The notes below the pieces were generated by a model. The model was not told the DNA's origin. It searched no databases and saw nothing but the letters and a program-made list of their open reading frames with translations. DNA of 64,000 nt, from positions 1 to 64,000 of the forward strand of contig JAJTUP010000039.1 of NCBI GenBank assembly GCA_021399435.1, written 5' to 3'. This DNA comes from Diaporthe sp. PMI_573. Taxonomy: Eukaryota > Ascomycota > Sordariomycetes > Diaporthales > Diaporthaceae. Below are positions 12,960 through 23,213 of the stretch, one piece after another; positions within the stretch are counted from its first letter, which is position 1; each line of letters opens with the position of its first letter. A program made the translations under genes and the position numbers.

Positions 12960-14330
12960 ACCTGTTTATAGGGTTTTCTAACTTATTGGGTTTAAGTCCC
13001 GAGGGGTTTAGTAGTGATTATACCGGCCCTATCATGAATCCTCTAACCATCTCTTCCTCTTTAAAGCCGTCCTTCTTCAAACAGAGCGATACCTTGACTA
13101 TAACTTAAGGCAAGTCTTTAAAGGCGGCTAGTAAGCGGCCTACCACTATCCTGCGGACCCCTTAAACTTGTTGCAAGGTAGTAGTAAGCATTGCCACGTT
13201 ATTAGACGAGCTAAACCGGAGCAGACCCCCGAAAGTACCTTAAACCCTAAAAGAACTAACTTCCTCTGCCGGCAAGTTTATATAGTCACATATACTTGCC
13301 GAGGCCCTTAGATATATAATGTCTCCCAGCTAGTAGCGTGTAGTAGTAGCCCCTACAGATATTGTTTAAACCTTACATAATATATCTAGACAGAACGAGA
13401 GGGTGTAGACCTAGAGTTAGGCAATCTAGTCCTGAGCCCCTTGCAAAGCCTGTATATATAGTTTTCTTAAGAGGTTTAAAGAGGATGTACCTTCCTTGCG
13501 GGAAGATGTAACCTATACTGTAACCAGTTTGGAGAGCTTTTGGTGTGATTAATACATTACAAAGCATCACTCGCCTTGTATGATAGTAAGTATTCTTCTA
13601 TCTATTATTATTACTTTTATTAACCATTATAGAGGGATCCTTTAATCATTGGGTTAATCTCTGACTTACATTTTACAAGAGCCCTTCTAAGGAAAATTAT
13701 CTAAGCTATAAATCCTCCTCTATTAATTATATAAAAAAACCGGCTGTTAATTTTATAAGTTTACCTGGCCCAAACCTTGATAAACCTATCTGTAAATAAA
13801 TTAAGCAGTACTCCGGTATTTTGAAAGACGGTAGAGAGTTTAAAATATAAAAGAGGCTCCTAGGAGGAGAAAAAATAGATTAAGGTTGTAAATATAAGTC
13901 CCCTATATTTTGAGGCATAATTATATGCTAATCCACTTAGAAATTAGCCATTATAGAGGCTAGTGTCTTTTAATCGTAGGCCCTGGCTAATTTATACCTA
14001 CTTCATTTAGTATAGTTTAGCTCGGCTAACTTAGTAGACGCCCTTTATAAGAAGATCTTAAGAGACCTAGTTAATACTTGTTATAACATACTGTACATAG
14101 TTCCAGCTAACAATAGGTTCCCAGTCTAGCATAGCTTGGTTTAAGGGTTTCTCTTAGAGGTTTCGCAGGTTATAAATAACGCTTTTAGGACCTAGCCGGA
14201 AGGGTTTCTGCTGCTACTATAAAAGACAACCTATAGGATGTAGATGGCTCTTCCCTGCTAGTTGCTTAAAGATACGGTGGCTTAGTAATTAATGCTGGTA
14301 GAGGGGGCTTGGTTTTTTAGAAGTAGGGAT
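12960..14330 (+). pseudogene. Opposite-strand coding relic inside the chromovirus, unknown protein (copy 2)
   Basis: On the plus strand, opposite to pol, one frame stays coherent for about 450 codons, with roughly two dozen stops, nearly all TAA or TAG as expected from damaged Gln codons. It includes segments such as SLKAASKRPTTILRTP, ATLLDELNRSRPP and RFKEDVPSLREDVTY. Its C-terminal third is homologous in frame to the relic at 8060-9320 (NNRFPV, SLVQGFL, EGFLLLL). I do not recognise the family. It could be an antisense accessory gene of the retrotransposon or an older element into which pol-bearing DNA was inserted. The short minus-strand open frame at 13,373-13,570 is a shadow of it. Confidence 0.55.
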
Positions 14331-14526
14331 AACAATATCCTTACATTACTTTTTCGGAGACTCTTCTAGTCCCCCCTTAACCTAGATATTTCTAAGATCG
14401 TTTATACTTAATTCTAATATATTAATCTTTAAAGCCCTCCTCTACTTAGGTAATACTTAATGGCCCCTTAGTAGGCCTTTACCTAGAAACATTTCCCTAT
14501 TATTAGACCAGCCTCTAGTTTACCCG

Positions 14527-14748
14527 TCAGTTCTCTAACACTCATTTATCTAATATTGGCTTTATTAGCCAGTTATCTAACACTTATTAGGCCAACATTA
14601 ACTTTATTAACCAGCCTCTAGCACTTATTCGGTTAATCTTAACTTTATCAGCCAGCTATCTGGCACTTATTAGGTCAATATTAACTTTATCGGCCTACTA
14701 TCTAATACTTATTAGACTAATATTAACTTCATCGGCCAGTTATCTAGC
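14527..14748 (-). repeat. Five 42-bp tandem repeats downstream of the chromodomain
   Basis: Five units of exactly 42 bp start at 14,527, with a partial sixth to about 14,748. Each contains the pattern CAG..ATCT...CACTTATT...TTAACTTTAT. A 42-bp period is 14 codons, so reading frame is kept, which suggests a repeated peptide in the C-terminal tail of Pol. The units differ mainly by transitions. Confidence 0.75.
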
Positions 14749-14879
14749 TGTCCTAGCCTTTATCGGCCTATTGCTACTTAATTTGTAGCTACTTCCTACA
14801 GCCTCCGCCAGTCTGGTCTTAGGTCCTCTTCCGGCTTTACTTTAACCCTCTCCCTTTCCAGTACTTTATAATAATTTTA

Positions 14880-15060
14880 TCTGCCGACATTTTATCTTCC
14901 GGCATCTATAAGTTATATTTACTAGGCCATTCTTTCTACTTTACCAAGTAGTATATAGTATCCTCGATCTTCTGGTAGTCTTAGATCTCTTCTAGCTTCT
15001 ATTTGGCCTGTTTGTCCTCTAAGTCCGGTAGGTTTAAGACATCTTTTGTTAGGTCCTTTG
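14880..15060 (-). pseudogene. Chromodomain relic at the Pol C-terminus
   Basis: The minus strand encodes DYQKIEDTIYYLVK, a stop, then KEWPSKYNL, a stop, and MPEDKM. This is the chromodomain pattern Y-L-V-K-W-K-x-W-P-x-x-x-N-x-W, with both aromatic-cage or core Trp codons turned to TAG. Chromodomains in fungal Gypsy elements are thought to direct integration to heterochromatin. Confidence 0.8.
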
Positions 15061-15738
15061 GGTTTCTTGCTACCCAAGGCTCCAGCTAGCTCACATAATA
15101 CATATAGTATATTTAGAAATACTTCTCCAGTAGGGTTAGACTATAGGCCTACTTACCTACTTGAGATATAATCCTAAATAGGCCAACCCTCTATAGAGCA
15201 AGCTTTCTATTTTTTAAAAATAGATGCTTAGTTGTCAGCAATACCTATTGGCCGATCTTAAATTATACAGGCTAGTATTAATTATTGTAATTTCGGGCCT
15301 ATATCTTAACTGCCTATTTTCAGTTCTCCTTACAGTCTATTTAAATTTGCTAAAGTTTTTTTAATATATTTCTCGACTATTAGTACCTCCCTCCAAGAAA
15401 TACTATTCTCAGTGGGCCATTTATTATACAGAATAGTAAAAGATAGTTTATAGCTAAAGAGAGCTTTAAATAGGCTCATTTTAATCGTAGCGCTTTATGC
15501 TAAATTATAAACAAAGAATGTAGTATATAATAAGTTTAGCCAGTTCCAAACGTTTTCTACTATAAATGCCCTTAGGTATTATTCTAGAGTTTAGTTTATT
15601 TTTTTTTGTTTGTCTATTGCCCTATAGGTAGTAAGCAATAGTGTATTAGGTTTTAATTCCACTTAGCTGGTAAAGTATCTTCCAAAACTTGCTGGTAAAG
15701 GTTGTGCCTCTATTGGTTATAATTCCTTTGGGTGGTCC

Positions 15739-16014
15739 CTATTTATATTTAATCTCCCTATAAAAGATCTCGGCTAGTTTAGCAGCATTTATTATTATGC
15801 TTACTATAGTAAAGAAACTTATCTTAATATAACAATCTATAATAACCAAAATTATATCTACTTCCCGGCTATCTCTAATAGCAGTTGGGAGTCTAATAAC
15901 AAAGTCTATATTAAGTTCTTGTATAGGGCCCGATGGAATTGGTAACAAAGCAAGCTCTCTATACAGGCAATAACGTAGTGTAGATATATATTGGCATGTT
16001 ACGCAAGAGCACAC
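15739..16014 (-). pseudogene. Integrase core relic
   Basis: The 91-codon open piece contains GPIQELNIDFVIRLP followed by VDIILVIIDCYIKI. It matches the first Asp region of Gypsy integrase (usually P-x-x-x-I-S-M-D-F-I-x-x-L-P ... I-L-V-V-V-D-R-F-T-K). The upstream TCQ is part of the zinc-binding H2C2 segment. The frame is closed by RIP stops on both sides. Confidence 0.85.
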
Positions 16015-17499
16015 ATAGTCTACGACAGAGGCCTTTAAGCCCGGCTAGCAAAAATGTCTTTTAACTAGGATTTGTATCTATATTTACCCCTAGTACCCGC
16101 TCAGCGGCTCATTATAATAGGTTTGCAGGATCTCTTGTTGCAAGGCTTCTTATTCTAACATATATATGCGTCCCTTCTAGTATAGTAGCCTGTCTCGAAA
16201 CTTATAATTAAAACTATTTAAAATAGTACTATTTGAGGATTTAATCTTCTTAATAACGGCCTAGATTATGGGGTCTTTCTTCTAGGCTTTGCAAATTAAA
16301 TCTAATAGCAGAGAGTAGGGCTCTCGGCGCATTATACCTGTGTTGCTAATATATACTCAAACCCGGACTCTTATTATAAACTGCCTCTACAGGGGAGCCG
16401 CAAACTTAAGCCAACGCTCTATTAGAGAGGAATTAAGTTTTAAGACCTCTTACACTTTGGCACTTCTAACTACAGCCTTAAACTAAGCCTACTATTAGTC
16501 TTTTAGATAGAATTATATATCCTTCCTAATAGTTGCAACTATCTTTAATTCTAGAGTTGGGATCTAACTTAAATTTAGAGGCTTTTCTTTTAACATATAG
16601 TCAGGCCTTCTCAATAGGCTATCTGCCAAGTTTGTCTTTCTAAAGCAATATTTAATAGTGAAATCAAATCTGGCTAAATATATTAGCCATTAAACCTATT
16701 TCTATATTAGTTCTTTTTATTTTATAAAGCTATAAAAATTGTTATAATTAAAAAGAACTATAACTGGTTCTTGTACCTCTTTAAGATATTATTGCCAATA
16801 CCTAAAACTTTTAATAATAATACTTAATTTCTTGTCGTAAGTTATCTAATTAAGCTCAGCTCCTAAAAACTTCTTTAACCAAAAAGTAATTAAATATTAT
16901 TAAGATTTACTCTTATAATAATATTATTGTAAAATTACTAATGCGGCGGCTTTGTCTAATGCATTATACTTAATTTAAGTAGGAAGTATAGGGTCGTAGT
17001 ATTAAAAAAGAGGCGCTTATTAAAACCTTATCTTAAGCTCCTCAAATGCCTTTTATATCTTAGCGTTTTCTAGAGCAAAAAAATTCATCCCCCCTAGCTT
17101 TTGGCTATATTTCATGCCCTTTAGTTGCTTATTAAGCAGTTGTATAATTTTTAAGTAATCCTTAATAAACCTTTAGTAAAAGTTACAGAAACCCAAAAAT
17201 ACTTAAATATTATAGTAGGTAGTTGATATTGGCCATTCTTAGATAGTTCTAATTCTATTAAAGTCTATTTAGACTTCCTTTCTTCTAACTAAAAATCCTA
17301 AAAACTTAATCTCTTTTTAAAAAAAGCAGCACTTCTTAATATTGCCATACAACTCTGCTGTTATAAGACAATCTATAATTGTCTATATATACTTCTTGTA
17401 CTCTTTCTTACTTCTTAAGAAAATTAAAATATCGTCTAAATAAATAATTATATAAATATTAATATAATCTCCTAAAACCTCAGTAATAAAAGATTAAAA

Positions 17500-17830
17500 T
17501 ATAGCTAGTATATTAGTTAATCTAAACGGTACTACTCTAAATTTATAATGTTTATATTGAGTATAAAAAACAGTCTTTCATTCATCACCCTTTTGGATAT
17601 AAATCTAATGGTATATATCTGTTAAATCGATCTTAGAAAAAAACTATATACCTAATAGTTAATCTAAAATCTCCAAAACTAGCAATAAGGGGTACCGATT
17701 TTTTATTATTATTTTGTTTAGAGCCCTATAGTTAATATAAAGTCAAAGGGTTCTGTCTTTTTTTAGCATAAACAAAACTAGTATACTAGCGGGACTTTTG
17801 CTATAGGCGATTTGCCCTGACTTTAAACTC
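17500..17830 (-). pseudogene. Chromovirus reverse transcriptase relic
   Basis: One minus-strand frame gives YINYRALNKIIIKNRYPL, then FFSKIDLTDIYH, and QKGDE, a stop, KTVFYTQYKHYKFRVVPF. These are RT blocks 1-3 (D-Y-R-x-L-N-x-x-T-I-K-N-R-Y-P-L; K-I-D-L-R-x-A-Y; G-D-E-W-K-T-A-F). TGA and TAG replace the expected Trp and Gln codons. Confidence 0.88.
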
Positions 17831-19854
17831 TCTTTAAGCCATTCTCTTAAGACCTTAAGTTCTATTAATAAAAGTAGGCGTAGAGGTAAAAAAGAGGGCA
17901 AAGTCCCCTTTTCTAGCTTTATTGTATAATCTACTTTCCTTCTTGGCGGTAATTCTTTAGCCCGGTCCTTAATAAAAAACTCCTCTAATCCCTTTAATCA
18001 CGGGTATATCTAAAATAAATCTAATGGTAACTTCTCTTCTTTATCCATCCCTTAAGGCTCCTACTAACTTCTCCCTTCCTATTCTGCCGGACCAGAAGGT
18101 TTAGCAGTAGAAAGGACTATATAATAATAGGAGACCTTTCCCTAATTCCTCATAAAAAACTTTACAGTCTGTTCTACTATATAAATCTTGTCCTATTAAA
18201 GCCACTAATCCTTTAAATAGCTTTCAAGCCCTATTCAAAAATATTTCAAACCTAGGGTACTTAATAACAAAACAGACTCCGAGTATTTCCTTTTAATTAT
18301 AACACAATCTCACGTCTCCTTTCTCTAATTTTCAAAATAGTCCTTAAGTAATAAAGGTACTTAATAAACACTATAAATAAAAACCGCGATTTCTTAGATT
18401 CCCACCATAGATATTAATATCTTTGTAGATAATTTAAGGCCAAACTTCTTAATAAAAGAAATACTAATTAAGTTTACTTATACCTATATATCTAGATTAA
18501 CCTTAATATATCTTTAACCATACTTTATAGTTACTTTGCCTAAGATTGTAAATATCTCTCGGACTTTAACTATCTCTTTTTCTACTTCTAGATATAGTTA
18601 CTGGTCCCTCTCTTTAACCTTAAACACTATTCCTATAGGTAGTTAAGAGATACTTTAACTCTCTCTCCCTTAATTCTAACCTTAATAGCCCCTAAACTAA
18701 TAGTTACCGCAACCTTATACTTAATTTACCGATACTATAGTTTCCGCCAATACTAGACAGTTTAGAGTATAGTAGTAGGTACTTCTACACCTATAGTATA
18801 TAGTTGTCTTGCCTATTTTATCTAGAGGATTTAGCTTTAGGGTTGCTTTAGAGATACTTCCCTAAGTGTTCTAATTTGGCAGGGTATAAGAACCCCTGCC
18901 CCAAAATCCTCGGCCTCTGCCTTAGCCTCATGGCTAGGGGTTATTTAGAGTTCTTCTCCTTAAATTTATAATGCTTTCTAAAAAGTTTCCTCCTCTAATG
19001 CTTCCTGAAAAGTTTCCTCCTTGTCCTCTCTTATTAGAGGTTTCACTAGTTCCCCCTTATTTCAGGCCTACCTCCTTATATTTTCTCTTTTTAACCCTCT
19101 CTAAAATATTAACTCAAATTATTTAGGCAACTCTAACTATCTTATCTCTAGTCTTTAACATACTTAGGGCATATTTCATTTAAATCTCTAGTAATATTTA
19201 TTCTAACAACCTTGAGAGAAAAATTTTGGCCTTTAAACTATTACTTCTTATTTCTTGTTTTAATTCTAATGTTTTAAGATACTAGTAAAAGGTCTATAAA
19301 TCTTGGTTTTCTCGTTGGTAAGCGGCATTAATTAAGTTTTAAATAACGCCTAATATGCCTTGGGGATCCTTCTTAAAATTAGAGCTAAAAGTCTTAAACT
19401 TGTCCTACTTGTAATAATTAAATACAAACTTGTCTCCTCTTTTTAAGGATTTTATATAAGTATCCTAATAGTTTCAATACTCCTTCTCGACATAGTCTAA
19501 TATATATATTACTTTTATCTTATTGTCGTAGAGGGTTTATAGTTATAAGATATAGGCCCTTTCTATATCTATCATCCAGCTATTATATTACTAAAGAGTG
19601 TAGGCTATAGGTAGTAAAGTAATATTGGCTAGCTTTAGGTCTTTCGACTTAACTTTAATAGTTGTTTAAGCTGCTTCCAGAGCATCGATTCTCTACTAAA
19701 GTAGTTAATTACGTTCCCATTCTCATACCAGGGCATCATCAAGCTAAAGTATTCCCGAGCTGCCCTCGGCATTGTTATAACTTCCTTGGAATCTTTCTCT
19801 TCTTTTACCGGTCTTTGGTGGCATTATAGGTAGTGTAGTAAGAAGAATTAGAAT

Positions 19855-20048
19855 TGTAATGGGCTCTGTACTAGGCACGATGGTCCGGTGAACTAGGAAG
19901 GCCAGTATATATATTAGGTATAGGTATGGTGTAAGACTGATTCTTGCCCCCCTTAAGTCTGAGATATGGGGGCTTTGGGTCCCTTTTTAGAAGGGCCTTT
20001 GCCGGGGCCACACTGGGGCTTCCCCGTGGCTTCCGCCCGGCCGTTACA
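19855..20048 (-). repeat. Chromovirus 5' LTR (194 bp)
   Basis: It runs from TGTAATGGGCTCTG to GGCCGTTACA. It matches the LTRs at 12,242 and 10,772 and is directly followed by the AAAGC target duplication. Confidence 0.9.
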
Positions 20049-20053
20049 AAAGC
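20049..20053. repeat. Target-site duplication, right copy (AAAGC)
   Basis: It is identical to 12,237-12,241 and immediately abuts the LTR end. Confidence 0.8.
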
Positions 20054-20114
20054 CATATAAAAGCCGTAGTTAATGGCCCGGAGACAGGCCTCTAGAGAGA
20101 AGGCATAATTATAA

Positions 20115-20315
20115 TGCCTAGGCTAAAGCCATGCAAGCCCCAGCAAAAGGCCCCAACAGAAAGGCCCAAAGCCCCCACATCTAAAAAAGGGCCCAAAGCC
20201 CCTACATCTTAGTCTAGAGGAAGGTAAGAATTAGTCTTACACCAAACACATACCTAATATATATATTGGCCTCCCCGTTCACCGTACCGTCATGCCTAGT
20301 GCAGAGCCTGTAACA
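20115..20315 (+). repeat. Diverged solo copy of the chromovirus LTR, inverted
   Basis: The plus strand here resembles the reverse complement of the three other LTRs (GGCCTCCCCGTTCACCGTAC, CTAGTGCAGAGCC) and ends TGTAACA. A piece of the GGCCCAAAGCCCC block is duplicated inside it. The left end is not well defined. Confidence 0.7.
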
Positions 20316-20690
20316 CCAGGTAATTAAAAAGTTTATAAAGGGCATATAAATAATAATATACTAGATTACTCTTTTAAATAATTGGGTCTATATCTTTAAA
20401 AAGGCTAATATTAGGCTTGTTAAGTACTAGAGGGCTAAAAAAAGTCAGGTCTAGCTTAGAGAAATACTTAATATTAAAGATTCCTAGATAATAATTAAAA
20501 AATAAAATAAAAGAAAGAGCGGCTAGCTAATAAAATAGCTAGTAATAGCGAGAAAGCGGTTTATAGTAGATTGTTTAAACAACAATATAGTAACTACGGC
20601 AAGACTAGGCATAATACAAAAACTTGTAAGAAAGATATAGAAGAGTCTAGTTATTTAGATTTTAAGTAAATAGTAGTATATTTTTAAGCG
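20316..20690 (+). pseudogene. pogo-type (Tc1/mariner superfamily) transposase C-terminal relic
   Basis: In one frame the plus strand encodes FKKANIRLVKY, a stop, RAKKSQV, a stop, LREILNIKDS. This resembles the fungal pogo/Fot tail (L-S-K-R-R-R-A-K-K-T-R-V-R). A second frame has YSNYGKTRHNTKTCKKDIEE, a C-x-x-C-G-K-x-G-H-N-x-x-T-C zinc knuckle in which two Cys codons read Tyr and Gly reads Arg, all by G-to-A. The N-terminal and catalytic parts are absent, perhaps removed by the LTR insertion at 20,115-20,315. Confidence 0.7.
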
Positions 20691-21740
20691 GTTTATAACA
20701 GACCGCCTAAATAGTTAGTCTGGCTGGTATAGATTAAGATTAATCCTATATGGCTAAAATGCTCTATTTTAATAAAAAAGCCGATTTTTCTACCAAAAGT
20801 CGTCTACTTTAAACTGGCACTATAGCTACGCTAATTATATCAAATTGACCAAATTAATTAAAAATAAGCAATAGGAACCAGTTGGCACTAATTGGTACCA
20901 ATTTTAATTAATTCTTTTGCCTTGGATAGGTGCTAGGGTTGTCTAAACTTAGTAGACTTACTAAAAAGTGGTCACTATATAGTAATGGCCACGATGTAGT
21001 AAACTACGTTATATTATATTTATATATAGCTAAATTTAAATATTTTTATTTAATAATATTTATTAAAAATAATTAAACCTTATATAATAATTCTTTTTTA
21101 AAAAGAATTTTAAAAATTAAAACTAAAAAAAATATTAATTTAATAATATTTTTTTTTTAAAAAGCCTTAAAGCTAAAATATTAAATTAAAATTAATAAAG
21201 TAGTTTTAAAAAAGATTTAACTTAACCTAAATAAGCTTTTACTAATAATAAGGCTATTTAGAGGACCTAAATAGAAGCTAGCATAGTGTTAGAAGATAGT
21301 AACGGGTTAGAAGAGTTAAAAATATTATTAGAAAGGGGGTTAACTATTGTGGTGGCGGTGGCGTTGGCGTTACGGCAAAGGCGGCGTGGGTAATGGAAGG
21401 CGGCTGAGAACGGGGGTGAGCTGAGATCTGGGCCGGGTATGTTAGACTTATATCTAGTAAATTAACAATAAACCATTGGAATTCTGGATGTTCCCATAGG
21501 TCTCATCTATGAGGGAAAATGCCGCAACAGGCGCCACATCGCACCGGGTTTCATAGTCCAGAGTGGATTGAATCAGACTTAAAAGACTTGTAGGCACTTT
21601 CAGGCGTTATGGTCACGTCGTCGGTTACCAACTTCGATGACCATGGGAACACAGATCCTAGTATTTGTAAAATGCGGTTCTGTCCGGTCTAATCTGATGA
21701 TTATAACACTGTAACTCCTCAATCAATATTCCATGCTTTA
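20691..21740. other. Boundary between RIP-degraded and gene-bearing DNA
   Basis: To about 21,330 the DNA is extremely AT-rich, with A and T runs and no coding frame. From about 21,340 GC rises sharply (GGTGGCGGTGGCG and similar). No gene is seen before the stop codon of the next gene at 21,741. Confidence 0.6.
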
Positions 21741-23213
21741 CTATTCAAGCACCAAACAGTCACCATTGTCAATCTCAAAGTAGTTTGGCCGCTTGCCTTG
21801 GACGCCACCATTCTTCTCCGCCTCCTTCTGAAGACCCCACTCCAGGGTGTTGAATACGTCATACACTCCCATCAACCATATCACGATGCCCCAGTAAAGT
21901 AATTTCGCATCGCCAGTCTGAACCCAATACTTCGGCTTCATCGGCCTCCACAGCTCAAGGCCCCCCAGCACGCCGAACGTCTCCTGTCCGCGCCGAGAGT
22001 AGTTCGTCTTGAGGCTATGTAACAGGACCAAAACTGTTGTGTCTTGGTCCCGGTCGAGGATGGAAATGAACTTCTGAACGCTTGGCTCCTGGGCCTTAAT
22101 CCCATGAGGTGCATTGAGGATGACTTCGTGCATTGTAGTGCCGTTGTCAGTGTGCGACCAGATGAAAGCAGTGCCGAAGTTCACAAAGGAGGCGCCTGGT
22201 AGCCGAAATATATTCAGCCAGGGCGGCAGGACTGACGATCCCGGGTGCAAAGATTGGACGGATGGAGTGTCAGCAGCCAGGTCCAGCGAGTCCACCACGG
22301 TCTCGAAGTGGTTCATTGCCCGGACGCCCACCGCAGCTTTCGGGGCAGATACCACTGGGATGTTGTTCCGGAAAGTTCTTAGCGTGTCATGGTGCCTGTG
22401 ATCGTCGCCCTCTTGGGCTATCGAGATGAGGTCGATGACATTCTCGCGGCTAATCGGAGCTGTTGAGGTGTGTCCAGCGTCCCGAGCTAGTTCTTCGATT
22501 TCGTAGGCGATAGCTTCCACATCGCTGCCACTTTTTGCTGTGGGAGAATGCGGAAGTGCGACGGTGAATAGATAGTAACCGAGTGTAATCGCTGGGCCAG
22601 TCAGCCATGGATCAGAGACAATGTGGAAGTATGTCTTTCCGTTGGCCTTCTCTCTTTCTTTGTCTGGGATCGGAAAGGACACAAGCCAGGAATTATCGCC
22701 ATTTAAATTTGTCAATATGGGTCGCAACTTGCTCCCGCTATGGGAGAAGTGGTCCCGCAACGATTTGGACCTTATGGAATCCATCATCTGACTTTCTTTG
22801 TGTCTGAAGATCTGAGTCCAAGACCAACTTTGATTGATGAGGTGTTGGTTTTTAATGAGTGGGGCTTGTATTATCGTTGAGATGTGAATGGTCCACCAAG
22901 GTATGTAGTCATGAAGATGTACTTGGCAGGTGAACAGGATCTCGAAGTTTTGATAAGAATTCTGTCCCCCCAACGAACTCATATATAGCTCGAGTGGCAT
23001 TGCACCCCATCCTTCGTGGCTCTTATTAAGTTTCAGCGCTGACGACCAAAGACAGGCTCCGCGGAGTTGGCCAATGGTAATTCTGTCAAACGTTGGGATC
23101 AGCGTGCGCAATGCTGGACCATTCCTAACCACTTCTAGCGTTCTCCAATCCCGTAGCAGGATTTGAGCTAACAGGTATGTTAAATCGTTGCCTGGTGAGC
23201 TCAAATTGATCAT
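21741..23213 (-). CDS. Metallo-beta-lactamase-fold hydrolase-like protein with N-terminal extension
   Basis: A single 490-codon frame. From about residue 165 (LTNLNGDNSWLVSFP) it resembles a family of fungal metallo-beta-lactamase-like proteins, with the SDPWL segment, a conserved HPG motif (LHPGSSVLPPWLNIFRLPG) and the tail region NAPHGI. The place where such enzymes carry the zinc ligands reads GDDHRHHDTLRTF, not a clean H-x-H-x-D-H, so activity is uncertain. Residues 1-142 have no recognisable domain. A second ATG at 22,787 (MMDSIRSKS) would start just before the domain, but 142 codons open in frame by chance is about a one-in-a-thousand event, so I keep the long model with reserve. Substrate unknown. 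Confidence 0.75.
   Translation of the reverse strand: MINLSSPGNDLTYLLAQILLRDWRTLEVVRNGPALRTLIPTFDRITIGQLRGACLWSSALKLNKSHEGWGAMPLELYMSSLGGQNSYQNFEILFTCQVHLHDYIPWWTIHISTIIQAPLIKNQHLINQSWSWTQIFRHKESQMMDSIRSKSLRDHFSHSGSKLRPILTNLNGDNSWLVSFPIPDKEREKANGKTYFHIVSDPWLTGPAITLGYYLFTVALPHSPTAKSGSDVEAIAYEIEELARDAGHTSTAPISRENVIDLISIAQEGDDHRHHDTLRTFRNNIPVVSAPKAAVGVRAMNHFETVVDSLDLAADTPSVQSLHPGSSVLPPWLNIFRLPGASFVNFGTAFIWSHTDNGTTMHEVILNAPHGIKAQEPSVQKFISILDRDQDTTVLVLLHSLKTNYSRRGQETFGVLGGLELWRPMKPKYWVQTGDAKLLYWGIVIWLMGVYDVFNTLEWGLQKEAEKNGGVQGKRPNYFEIDNGDCLVLE

Larger units (their letters stand above)
12242..20048 (-). mobile_element. Full-length Ty3/Gypsy chromovirus, 7.8 kb, RIP-inactivated
   Basis: The element reads leftward: 5' LTR 19,855-20,048, a gag region to roughly 18.6 kb, reverse transcriptase around 17.5-17.8 kb, integrase around 15.7-16.0 kb, a chromodomain near 14.9-15.0 kb, and the 3' LTR 12,242-12,435. 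A purine-rich run on the minus strand (GGGGGGAAGG, 12,441-12,450) next to the 3' LTR is a likely polypurine tract. Both LTRs are 194 bp and the insertion is flanked by AAAGC. Stops at expected Gln and Trp positions throughout pol show RIP. No TGG-type primer site abuts the 5' LTR. Between the chromodomain and the 3' LTR there are 2.4 kb holding a coding relic on the opposite strand. Confidence 0.9.

Noticed and set aside
1..21330. CRISPR arrays, operons or ribosome-binding sites
   Set aside because: The window is eukaryotic; the repeats here are LTRs, tandem codon repeats or RIP-made low-complexity DNA.
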